Shown here: in pieces, positions 1 through 7,333 of the stretch
How positions within the stretch are numbered: the stretch's first letter is position 1
Layout: each line of letters opens with the position of its first letter
From: Cyclostephanos tholiformis
Lineage: Eukaryota; Bacillariophyta; Thalassiosirophyceae; Thalassiosirales; Thalassiosiraceae
DNA length: 10,212 nucleotides
Direction of reading: 5' to 3'
Assembly (NCBI GenBank): GCA_036939975.1
Contig: JALLPB010001344.1
Span: 1-10,212 of the forward strand
The notes under the pieces: generated by a model
What the model was told of the DNA's origin: nothing
The model's database searches: none
What the model saw: the letters and a program-made list of their open reading frames with translations, nothing else
Translations under genes and position numbers: made by a program

Positions 1-1
1 G

Positions 2-574
2 TGGGTCCTGTCCATCGATGGATTCTTAAATGACGAGGAATGTAATAGGCTAATCGAGCTTGGCGAAGCGAAGGGTTACCGTCGATCAAGGGTTGGAAGT
101 ACTGTCTTTAAAGAAAGTAGTGGAAGGACGTCGTACAACACCTTTTGCGATAAGGTTTGTGCTACTGATCCGATTGTTCAGAGGGTCCTCAAACGGATTG
201 TCAGCTTGACGGGAATACCGTACGATAATTACGAGGGGCTGCAGTTGGTACGGTACGAGCCGGGACAGTTCTACGAGCAGCACCACGATGAATCGGGGGT
301 CAAAAAGTATTCTGGGCCGAGGATACTCACGGTCTTCCTTTACCTGAACGATGTCTTGGGCGGTGGCGGGACCGAATTCCATTACCTCAACTTCACCGCC
401 ACGCCTAAGAGGGGATCAGCGCTGATCTGGCCGTCGATGCTGGACAGCCTCGAGGGGAAGGACGAATGGACATGGCACGAGGCGCTGCCGGTGGAGGAGG
501 GCTACAAGTATGGCGCGAATGCGTGGATACGATTGCGGGATTTCCAAAATGCCAAATGTCGCCAAACAATCTAA
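2..574 (+). CDS. Prolyl 4-hydroxylase, 2-oxoglutarate/Fe(II) oxygenase domain (C-terminal part, 5' end outside window)
   Basis: The frame is open from the window edge to a TAA at 572-574, giving about 190 residues. It matches the catalytic (P4Hc) domain of prolyl 4-hydroxylases, which hydroxylate peptidyl proline using Fe(II), O2, 2-oxoglutarate and ascorbate, usually in the secretory pathway. Visible landmarks in order are an N-terminal FLNDEECNRLIELG stretch, the iron-binding H-x-D in QFYEQHHDES (His codon 281-283, Asp codon 287-289), a GGGGTEF turn, the distal iron-binding His in WTWHEALPVEEG (476-478), and the 2-oxoglutarate-binding Lys in YKYGANAWI (506-508). All catalytic residues are present, so the domain looks functional. 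No intron is seen. The start codon, and any signal or membrane anchor, lie upstream of the window. The frame is CpG-rich (44 in 574 bp), unlike everything to its right. The family assignment is firm; the substrate (collagen-like, cell-wall or other) cannot be told. Confidence 0.93.
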   Translation, partial: WVLSIDGFLNDEECNRLIELGEAKGYRRSRVGSTVFKESSGRTSYNTFCDKVCATDPIVQRVLKRIVSLTGIPYDNYEGLQLVRYEPGQFYEQHHDESGVKKYSGPRILTVFLYLNDVLGGGGTEFHYLNFTATPKRGSALIWPSMLDSLEGKDEWTWHEALPVEEGYKYGANAWIRLRDFQNAKCRQTI

Positions 575-1481
575 AAAATACCCCCCTTTCACCCCTCTTA
601 CTGTTTGACCATCCGATGCCGTGATCAGAATACCTCATGTAAAAACCATTGATAAGTCTGAAAATCTAGCCATTCATGAAAAGGCCTTTGGCAATGGCTG
701 AAAAGATTATAGTAGAGTTTTCCGTCAAGGACAGGTCCATGTATCTTTATTGTGACAAAGAATGACACGATCACATCATTTTGAATGACATGGCCTCCTA
801 TGTGTTAACACCACAACCACTTCGTTGATTGCTAAACAGAGACTGTCAAAGTAGCAATGTATGTTATTAGTTATTTATTATATGTTATTCTCTCTGGTTT
901 CATTAGAAAACCTTCCACATAAACTGTTTAAATTCTCAATCACTGAGCTTGCTCGCTATCTAAGTAACTGGAAGTTTAGCACACCCTTGTAATAGCTAGC
1001 ATTTTGGAGGTCTATCCTTGTGTTGTTCAAAGCACTCTTGCTTCTGCCAAGTCTTTGACTGTGTTATCAATTCAGCTCTGACATTTACTTGATGTGCAGG
1101 TGCATGTTATGTTTGGTTTTCCTTGTTTCTTCCTCTGCCAAGCCAAAGTAGGTGCAAATCCATGGTATTGAGTCATTTTGGTTGGACTCAATTATTTACC
1201 ACTGCATCTGCGGTCATATTGTCAAGATGGATGGGCATATTTGATTGCAGTTGTCCTATCTTGGTGAGTGTGTTTTGTTTGTGCACACTTCCTGACCAAA
1301 TTGACATTAAGAATGCTAATCAGAAACAGAACCATGGCCCATATAATCTTGGAATTTTGCTAAATGGGACATAAAATCCTTTAAACAGACTTACCTATAT
1401 ATTTTACTTGTTTCTTTTGTATGTAGGTGTACTACCTAAATATTGCATTGAATGCTTGGAAATAAATTTTGGAAGAGAAAT
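575..1481. other. Intergenic AT-rich DNA, no supported gene
   Basis: This stretch follows the hydroxylase stop codon and should hold its 3' UTR. A + frame at 1123-1374 is open for about 80 codons but has no recognisable domain and no supporting splice or codon pattern, so I do not call it. No tRNA, promoter or terminator is recognisable. CpG is scarce here. Confidence 0.5.
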
Positions 1482-1535
1482 CCAATTGTATCTCTTTATC
1501 GTAGCGTTTTATAGACAGTATTCTGTCTATAAATG
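1482..1535 (+). repeat. Left terminal inverted repeat with internal palindrome
   Basis: Pairs with 1933-1980 in inverted orientation, about 42 of 48 positions matching by eye. It contains a perfect palindrome: 9-bp arms TATAGACAG (1510-1518) and CTGTCTATA (1523-1531) around a TATT loop. Confidence 0.75.
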
Positions 1536-1728
1536 TGCGAAGGTTTTTATCAATATTCGTACTATTCCTACAGTAGCCTCTACGGTATGTATCAAGAAAC
1601 CTACGTACTTTTCGAAAAAGAGAGCGAGAGAGAGGAAAATTCAAAAAAGGGGGGAAGCAAAAAGACACCGCCCGCGAAACTCATCTCGTAGAATTAACGT
1701 AGGAATAAGTACGAATATTGATTTTTCA

Positions 1729-1787
1729 GGCCAAAAGTTTGTAGACAAAAGTGTTCTCCTCTTCAGAAAACACTGTAACTTTTGGCC
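1729..1787. repeat. Hairpin with nested stems inside the MITE-like element
   Basis: Perfect 11-bp arms GGCCAAAAGTT (1729-1739) and AACTTTTGGCC (1777-1787) enclose an inner 6-bp stem AGTGTT (1750-1755) / AACACT (1769-1774) with a 13-nt loop. The outer arms are an exact match, so this is unlikely to be chance. It may be a remnant of a nested foldback or a structure formed in the transcript. No poly-T tract follows, so a terminator role is not supported. Confidence 0.6.
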
Positions 1788-1932
1788 AATTTATCACGAT
1801 TACTTTACGTAGGACCATTATAAACTAATACCGTAGTTGTCACAGGGAAAATCTCAGCTTTCCAACGGTATGTAGGTCTGGGGGTATCGGACAGAGTCTA
1901 CATACGTAAAAGTACGTGTTTCTACGTGAAAA

Positions 1933-1980
1933 CATTTATAGACAGCATACTGTCTACAATACGATAAAGAGATAAATTGG
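1933..1980 (-). repeat. Right terminal inverted repeat with internal palindrome
   Basis: Reverse complement of the left repeat. Its palindrome has 7-bp arms TAGACAG (1939-1945) and CTGTCTA (1950-1956) around CATA. The reading frame of the acidic tail of the neighbouring decayed element runs into this repeat from the right. Confidence 0.75.
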
Positions 1981-2635
1981 ATGGAGGGCTTCAGCATTGT
2001 CTGTTGACTCTTCTGGCTGTAGCATTTTAGGTGGGGGTGTTTGCAGGACATATTGAGAGCACTCTGTAACATTGCCACCATCATCATCATTGTTGTCATC
2101 ATAAACATTGTCATCTCCTTCCTCTTCTTCAGCTAAGCTGTCTCTGCTGATTTTCTTATGGGATTCTTCTTTGTCATCTTTTTTGTCCTCCTTCTGTTTC
2201 TTCAGCAACCATGTCTCCACTGCTTTTCTTACAGTGTTCATTTTCCTCTTTGGAGAAGGTAAATTTGTTGTAATACCTCGGTGGCAACATTGATGACACT
2301 ATTGTCACCATTTGGTGGGTTAATGCCATCGACCTCAAGCAACTCGCCATCATCTGGTTCTGAATTTGCATTGGTGGTATCAAAATTGAAAATGGGTCTT
2401 TGAATCCTGCATCATCTTCTGGGGCAACAAGGATGTTTGAGAAAAAGTAATTGTCATCTACCTTGTCCCTCTCTTCAGATGGTAATGTGCCATCAGAGAA
2501 GTAACCATCATCCTCTTCATTTAGAATAGTATCATCATCACCATATTCCTCCTCATCTGCAAGATAATAATTGGCATCAACATATGCTTTGAAGTCATCA
2601 TCCTCATCCATTACTTTCATTAAGTCAGTCAGAGT
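1981..2635 (-). pseudogene. Acidic and lysine-rich C-terminal tail of the integrase protein (broken)
   Basis: It continues the integrase frame after a TAG at 2636-2638. The first part (to about 2400) is very acidic, with motifs such as MDEDDDFKAY and ADEEEYGDDD. The frame then shifts near 2385-2410 into an Asn/Asp-rich run (FDTTNANSEPDDGELLEVDG) and again near 2245 into a stretch starting MNTVRKAVETWLLKKQKEDK, followed by EEEEGDDNVYDDNND. Tails with alternating acidic and lysine-rich blocks are low-complexity and carry no domain I can name. The last recognisable residues run up to the edge of the MITE-like element at 1980. CpG is almost absent (4 in 2101-2700). Confidence 0.6.
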
Positions 2636-2638
2636 CTA

Positions 2639-3510
2639 GCAATGGCATGCTTCTGATGTTGTGCATGTCACTTGATGATTCATCTTCTCGCCATAAACAG
2701 CCTCATAAGCAGAGACATCATTCTTGCCTCTCCCAAACTGAGAGTTTATGGCCGCTGCAATAGCACCCAATATCTCTGTCCAATTTGGATTTCAGCCAAA
2801 TTCATGTTGCTTGGATAGTAGTGCATTTATGCTCCTCTTGACAAGTCTATTAGTGTTCTCCACTGATCCCTGATCCTGTGGTCAATGAGGTCTTCCAGTC
2901 ACAGTCAGTGGGATCCATCTGCCTCAGGAATCGAATTACAACCTTAGCTGTGAACTCCTTGCCATTATCCGTGTGGAAAATCCTGGGGAAACCAAGGCAA
3001 CACATTTTGCCCTCTTCCTTGGGAGGGCTGCTGTGAAGTAGACTGACCCAGTTGCATGGTCTTTCACTGTCATGATCCAGCGCATGAGAACTCCAAATGG
3101 ATCCCTTTTTCTTAGCTTGCACATGTCAATCAGGTCAACCTGAAACCTCTCTTGAAAGTGACAGCTTCGGATGGGCTTTCTGCTTTTCCCTTTGTATTTT
3201 TTGCTGAGGGATTATTCTTCGGGCAGGCAACACGAATCATACAGTAATGCCTGACTAGTTCTTGGGAAATATTGTAGTATTTCTCCCTGCACCAGTTCCA
3301 TGTCCTTTCCTGATCCATGTGAGTTGAAAACTTGTGCCAATCATGGATGCAGTCAAATAGCTCTTCACTGGACACCACAATTCAACCAGGTCTCATTTTG
3401 CCAGAAGCCTTGTCCAACTCAAGACGATGAAGGACCTTGCAGGTTTTACCTCCTGGAGGCTGTACTGTGGTTACATGATTCATCTTGGAAAGCTTGGTAC
3501 CACTTGGGTT
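2639..3510 (-). pseudogene. Integrase: HHCC zinc-binding region plus rve-type DDE catalytic core (frameshifted)
   Basis: Integrases of this type bind element ends and carry out strand transfer into target DNA in the nucleus. The zinc-binding part is at 3130-3378: IHDWHKFSTHMDQERTWNW, then REKYYNISQELVRHYC, then CPKNNPSAKNTKG. The frame then shifts near 3130-3140 into FQVDLID, where the first catalytic Asp is codon 3134-3136. KRDPFGVLMRWIMTVKDHAT and ALPRKRAK follow. A second break near 2990-3005 appears to have deleted some residues before GFPRIFHTDNGKEFTAKVV, which holds the second Asp (2967-2969). A third break leads to QDQGSVENTNRLVKRSINAL with the catalytic Glu at 2858-2860, then NPNWTEILG and INSQFGRGKNDVSAYEAVYG. 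Stops are TGA at 3382 and 2792, with a TAG just beyond at 2636. All three catalytic residues survive, in two frames, so the protein cannot be made. The integrase call is firm; the sub-family is less so. Confidence 0.87.
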
Positions 3511-3878
3511 CTCATGACAAAACTTCTTGAGGCAATCTCTCTAATAGCCAGGCTCCATCTCTCTTATCCTCAGCTCTGGTTGCCAATAGTCCACATGATA
3601 GTTTATCAATATCCTTCTTATCATGGCACATGTTGATTGTTGCAGCAACAGTCTGATGAGGCATCCCCTCAGGGAGAGGCTTGTTGGGTGGGAAAGCTCT
3701 CTCCATGAAGTGAGCATGATGCCTCTGAGTCTACACCCTCTCTGCCTCAGACATATTCTTGTCACACGCCTCTGTTGGCATTCTCTCATCAGTGAATTTA
3801 TCATCAATGTCGTCAGAATAGTAGTCTTCATCCCCATAATCCTCATCCTCTTCCTTGTCATCATCGCCCCTCCTCTTC

Positions 3879-3916
3879 TTCTTGCTGAGGCGGCAAGCCC
3901 CTGCAGCTTGAGGTGC
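3879..3916 (-). repeat. 38-bp direct repeat, copy A
   Basis: It is identical to 4026-4063 apart from one base (G/A at the thirteenth position), with 147 bp between starts. The similarity extends to a shared GCCCCTCCT on the low-coordinate side, with a 3-bp length difference. On the minus strand it encodes PQAAGACRLSK. Confidence 0.85.
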
Positions 3917-4025
3917 TGTGGGGCGGGAATTTCTCTTATAATGTCCTCCAGAACCAGACTCATCCTCTTCCTCCTCCTCTGGGTATGTTGAACAATCAGC
4001 AATAAAATCATAATTGCCCCTCCTA

Positions 4026-4063
4026 TTCTTGCTGAGGCAGCAAGCCCCTGCAGCTTGAGGTGC
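4026..4063 (-). repeat. 38-bp direct repeat, copy B
   Basis: Partner of 3879-3916. On the minus strand it encodes PQAAGACCLSK, in the same frame as copy A. The spacing of 147 bp is a multiple of three, so the duplication kept the frame. Confidence 0.85.
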
Positions 4064-4138
4064 ATCATCACCCATCACCTTAAGATCCTGTGGCTAGTAT
4101 GCCATTGAGATCTGGTAGACTGTCTGTCATCTGCTTAC

Positions 4139-5637
4139 ATCAGCAATTGGCCACTTAGCAAATCACTGCAATTGGTGAGGATGTTTCCCGCCATAATGCC
4201 ATGGCCTATGACAACCCCCCCTTAATATTGATCCTTGGCAGGAGGAACTTCACCAATGCATAACTCTCCTTTTGGTATAACTTTGGTGAGCCGTCCTCGT
4301 CAACCAACCGTCCCTTACTCACCCACTCCACATGAGCTCTCTTTGAATTATTGAACATGTCAACAGATTGATCAGCCTTCTTAAATGCCAATGCCTCCTT
4401 CACCTGTTTCTCTAATTTTGCTATGCCCCCCCCCCTCCAATAGCACACTGCAATTTGCAACTATTGTCCCCGTCTTGTAAAGCCCCCCTGCCTTATTGAT
4501 CAAAGGATTCTCTACAAGATATTGAATCTTCTCCTCATTATCCTTGAACTCTGCAGTTTTCTTTACCATTGATCGTTTGACCACATCCATCATATTCCCA
4601 TTAAACCCCATCCCTGTCAATACTCTCACCTCCCTCCAGTACTCCTTGTGCAGTGCTTCAAGCTGAATGGCAGCCTCCAGTGGTGCCCCCCCCATTGACC
4701 AATTCATGTTGTACCTTTGGATCATTCACCACATTCCCCATCATTGGTAAGAAACCAACCGCAATCCAAGTCTTTGTTATTCTCTCCAGGGTAAAGTGAC
4801 AATCAAATGGCTGTAGCTCAACAGGATTGCCAGGTCAACCATTCACCAAGTTCGCAAGATAGAGATTAGAGAAACTAACATTGCAAATACTCTGCCCTTT
4901 CCCCTTACCATTTTCTTCATTGTCATCGTATTCATCAGACTCTTCATTGCTATCAATGTTAATCATCATCTTTGCCATCGCCTTCTTCTCCATCCTCACT
5001 TGCAGCGACTCGCAGAGAACTCTTCAAACATGCTGGCTTAAACTTTTGAAAAGCTGACCCATGTCAGCAGTACATGAAGTTGCATTGGGCAGAGACATCA
5101 GAATATGGACACCCATCACTGCCAACTGCTCATGAAAATCCAGGCTGCTGGGCTCCTTTGACAATCATCTGGTCCCCAAATCCGTTTTAACAATCAATGG
5201 TCCGGACAACAGCTTGTTTGTCATTGAATCACAAATTGGTTTGTATGCCCTTGAAACAGTGGGATATAGTTGGATCAAAGCAGTTGATGCCACAACCCCA
5301 TATTCATTGAACCCTTGTGTCAAACACAGATGTACAACAAGTACATCATCTCTGTTTCTGCACCATATTTCACCATTACTGTTTGCAAACTTGGGAGACA
5401 AACTTTTAGTCATTCTCTTTCAGCAAGGCTGTGCTGAGGATGTATAGTGGGTGCATGGGCTCACCGCAAAGAGTGGTGCTGAAAACACCCATTGTGTGGA
5501 AGTTCCTCATGACACATGGTTCCCCCAATTGATGGAATGATGGATTGATATACTGCCCAGCAGCAGCACCACCCTATGTGCCCCTCATCCATTGACATTG
5601 TCCTTGTGGACAAGAATCATCTCGCTCTCCACCAAGT
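4139..5637 (-). pseudogene. Unrecognised central region of the element protein, 3' of the intron
   Basis: From the intron acceptor the minus frame runs about 940 nt to 4694 without a frameshift, broken only by six TGA codons (5585, 5507, 5420, 5165, 5024, 4835; lowest coordinate of each). Readable pieces include NLVESEMILVHKDNVNG, KFANSNGEIWCRNRDD, LTQGFNEYGVVASTALIQLY and FTLERITKTWIAVGFLPMMG. The frame then breaks at the C-run 4686-4693, continues as EAAIQLEALHKEYWREV and GFNGNMMDVVKRSM, breaks again at 4426-4435, continues as KLEKQVKEALAFKKADQSVD and KRAHVEWVSKGRL, and breaks a third time at 4215-4221 before GHGIMAGNILTNCSDLLSGQ and a TAA (4135-4137). I do not recognise any domain. The good internal coherence between breaks shows it was a real protein. 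Confidence 0.65.
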
Positions 5638-5717
5638 CTGAAAGAAAAAGAACAAAAACTAAAAAAACACATTTGAGTTTATTTCCTCCTTAAAAAAGAC
5701 ACAAATGAATTACTTAC
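5638..5717 (-). other. Spliceosomal intron, 80 nt, inside the decayed element gene
   Basis: On the minus strand the donor is TCA|GTAAGT (GT at 5717-5716) and the acceptor is TTTTTCTTTCAG|ACTTGG (AG at 5639-5638). A pyrimidine-rich tract precedes the acceptor. Removing the 80 nt joins the upstream frame (ending in GLGMGLPEQGLI-like residues, LGMGLPEQGLI in the sequence) to the downstream frame (NLVESEMILV) in register, as a phase-1 intron. Reading straight through meets a TAA at once. The match of splice sites, length and frame makes this a confident call although the gene is dead. Confidence 0.85.
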
Positions 5718-6642
5718 TGATAAGCCCCTGCTCCGGAAGCCCCATCCCCAGGCTTAAAAGAAATTCCTTTGCCTTTTCATTCCAGTCTTTAATGTTTTTG
5801 TACGTTACCCAATCAACACATCAATCCTCATTGTTAAAAGCATTTGCTGGTATGATCATGCTTGGATGATCCATCCAAGTTCTCTGCCACAGATAGTCAG
5901 TGCTGAATAGGTTCTGGTAGGCCATTCCCAATGTTAGTGCATTTGCAATGGCTCTCATTTTGAGATATGATGTCTCACCCTCACCAGACAAATGCATCAT
6001 TACTGCATGACATGCTAAGCTATGTGTAACTTGGGGGGGAACAATTTGTCACCTCCCATTCTTCAATGGAGACACCCCAAATGGCCCCCAACTAATGGCA
6101 TCATGGATGGTGCTCTTCTTGAGCTTTTTGTCCCCAGGGGACGAGAGTCGCATCTCCCGCCACCAGTTTCAATAGGCCAGTGCATGCCTTAAAAGCATTT
6201 TTGTAATGTCCTGCACGATAAAGATGTCTCACCTGATCCGTCAGCCAATAGCTATGTGCCTCAGTTAAGCTCTTCAGTTTTTGTCATGTCAACATCTGAC
6301 AAGAATCATCTGAATTAATCCAGGGGGGAAGATCTTTCACCCCCAATTCTACCATCACTTGAGACAAACATCCTCCTCACAGAGGAGGGGGCATACATCC
6401 CCCCCCTTCAGTCAGCATATCCCTTTCCCCCTTCCTCTGTTGTCCTCATCCTGATTGTTGTCATTATCATCATCATCTTTGTCACCACCAAGTAATTCTT
6501 GCTGTGTCTTTTGGAACCTCTGCAAGTACTGGTACAAGTTTGAACAGCAACATGTAGCACCCATTAATTTGATTGCCCTCTTCACCTGAATGTGATAAAT
6601 GGCAATCTAGAAGTAGGGTGCCAAGGGGGGGGGGAGATCCAT
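5718..6642 (-). pseudogene. Unrecognised N-terminal region of the element protein, 5' of the intron
   Basis: A possible ATG lies at 6642-6640 (MDLPPPLAPYF), followed by a TAG at 6607. Downstream come IYHIQVKRAIKLMGATCCC, NLYQYLQRFQKTQQELLGGD and an acidic run (KDDDDNDNNQDEDN). After a frame break near 6400-6420, beside a C-run at 6399-6406, the trail continues with VMVELGVKDLPPWINSDDS, EAHSYWLTDQVRHLYRAGHY and KNAFKACTGLLKLVAGDATL. A further break near 6115 leads to IHDAISWGPFGVSPLKNG, PPQVTHSLACHAVMMHLSGE, KMRAIANALTLGMAYQNLFS and DYLWQRTWMDHPSMIIPANA, up to the intron donor. Stops are TGA at 6377, 6284, 6049 and 5821. The region looks globular and mostly helical rather than low-complexity, but I recognise no family. 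The start is uncertain, because coding sequence may extend further upstream through another intron. Confidence 0.62.
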
Positions 6643-7333
6643 GAACAATGAATGAAGGGGGGGGGGGGACGCCGTGATGATTTTCTAAAAAAAAAGTGAG
6701 TATTCACAACACAATAAAACCGCAAACACTGTCACCAATTTGAAGGCCACGTCATTCGAGTCTTTGCAATCAATCCCTTTAAGGCAGTGAGATTGCTTCT
6801 TTATATTTTTTTTGGGGGGGGAGTGTGGTTCAGGTCGGCCATGCTGTAGCGGATGGGGCAATATATGAGCCACAGATTAATTTGCATTTATGGGGGTGTC
6901 TAGAAAAAAAACCAATCTTACATAGATTAGGGCATGCAAGAAAATGGACAAGAAAACATAAATTTCAAAGACAGCCCCCAAGTGCAATCTTTTGGAACAC
7001 CTCGTTGGGAATAAGATTGCACTTGTGGGGGAAGTCATATCTTCAAAGCCTTTTGAGTTATGGGGCTCATTGTTGTTTGTCCAGAGTTGAGCTAATTAAA
7101 CATCATGTTGGGTTTTGTAGCACCCATTTTACCATATTAAGTATCATATGCCAAATCTCGTGCTTCAATAAAAAAAGTCACATATCTTAAAATACAATTT
7201 TATATTCAAAGAAAGCTTGAAGAGACGGTTCAATTGGTATATGGGTCGCCATAAGTGAAGTTGACGAGAACATAACAAAAATCAAGGTGTAAGCTACATG
7301 GGTGAACCCCCCATATAATCTTGTTAATGATAC
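6643..7333. other. AT-rich noncoding stretch with poly-G runs and a hairpin
   Basis: No coding frame is convincing on either strand. The stretch holds G-runs at 6657-6668 (12 nt) and 6814-6821 (8 nt); a 10-nt run at 6625-6634 lies just outside. The hairpin at 6975-7031 is annotated separately. On the minus strand a T-rich tract ending in AG near 6685 resembles a splice acceptor, so part of this could be a 5' intron or UTR of the decayed element, but no matching donor was identified. It could equally be an insertion of another nonautonomous element. Confidence 0.4.
6975..7031. repeat. Long hairpin, 17-bp arms
   Basis: The left arm CCCCCAAGTGCAATCTT (6975-6991) pairs perfectly with AAGATTGCACTT..GGGGG (7013-7031), apart from a 2-nt GT bulge in the right arm. 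The loop is 21 nt. It lies in AT-rich noncoding DNA. Confidence 0.75.

Larger units (their letters stand above)
1482..1980. mobile_element. MITE-like nonautonomous element with palindrome-bearing terminal inverted repeats
   Basis: The 54 bp at 1482-1535 and the 48 bp at 1933-1980 are inverted copies of each other. Both start outward with CCAATT, then TATCTCTTTATCGTA, then a TAGACAG...CTGTCTA palindrome, then TAAATG. The left copy has a 1-base and a roughly 5-base insertion relative to the right. The 499-bp interior has no convincing coding frame; open frames at 1408-1812 (+) and 1432-1668 (-) run across the boundary and look accidental. A large hairpin lies at 1729-1787 and a 10-bp direct repeat (ACGGTATGTA) at 1582-1591 and 1865-1874. 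CpG is kept (23 by hand count), unlike the decayed element to its right. No clear target-site duplication is visible beyond a possible 2-bp AT on each side. Alternatively the right repeat could be the end of the larger integrase element and the left repeat a separate copy. Confidence 0.65.
3512..4087 (-). pseudogene. Acidic region with duplicated PQAAGAC motif, upstream of the integrase
   Basis: One minus-strand frame runs from about 4087 to 3512, interrupted only by a TAG at 3731-3733. It holds two copies of a Pro-Gln-Ala-Ala-Gly-Ala-Cys motif followed by Leu-Ser-Lys (APQAAGACCLSK and APQAAGACRLSK), acidic spacers such as YPEEEEEDESG and KEEDEDYGDEDYYSDD, then a more structured segment: ERAFPPNKPLPEGMPHQTVA, NMCHDKKDIDKLSCG and REDGAWLLERLPQE-like residues (KRDGAWLLERLPQE in the sequence). 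The frame ends at a TGA (3512-3514), after which the coding trail continues in another frame towards the integrase. No known domain is recognised. The acidic spacers look like linkers between the upstream region and the integrase. Confidence 0.6.
1981..6642 (-). mobile_element. Decayed protein-coding transposable element with a DDE integrase (minus strand)
   Basis: A nearly continuous trail of minus-strand coding sequence runs from about 6642 to about 1981, broken by at least 16 in-frame stops and several frameshifts. Reading 5' to 3' on the minus strand it holds an acidic/Gln-rich start, a large unrecognised region, an 80-nt intron, a second unrecognised region, an acidic repeat-bearing region, an HHCC zinc-binding region, an rve-type integrase core and an acidic tail. 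No reverse transcriptase (YxDD), protease, RNase H or LTR was found in the window. With the intron this favours a cut-and-paste DNA transposon using a retroviral-like integrase, such as the Ginger/KRBA2-like lineage, but that label rests on family resemblance from memory. The true element ends are not located. The right end may lie upstream of 6642, since a cysteine-rich frame at 7334-7654 could belong to it. Confidence 0.75.

Noticed and set aside
86..382. 98-codon minus-strand open frame
   Set aside because: It lies entirely over the well-supported prolyl hydroxylase frame on the + strand and is its shadow.
1123..1374. 83-codon + frame in the intergenic stretch
   Set aside because: No domain, no splice context and no continuation; compatible with chance.
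4088..4138. Second possible intron (GTAAGC donor, CCACAG acceptor, 51 nt, minus strand)
   Set aside because: The splice signals are fair, but joining does not keep the frame into the PQAAGAC region and 51 nt is short. The upstream TAA may simply be a stop.
2636..6379. Alternative genetic code with TGA read as an amino acid, suggested by many in-frame TGA codons
   Set aside because: The element also has TAG stops and frameshifts and is CpG-depleted, and the hydroxylase frame ends normally. CGA decay explains the TGA codons more simply.
1981..6642. LTR retrotransposon (Copia or Gypsy)
   Set aside because: No reverse transcriptase, RNase H or protease motif and no direct terminal repeats were seen, and an intron lies in the coding sequence.
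7200..7260. GGTTCAATTGG resembling a tRNA T-loop
   Set aside because: No acceptor, D-arm or anticodon stem can be paired around it.
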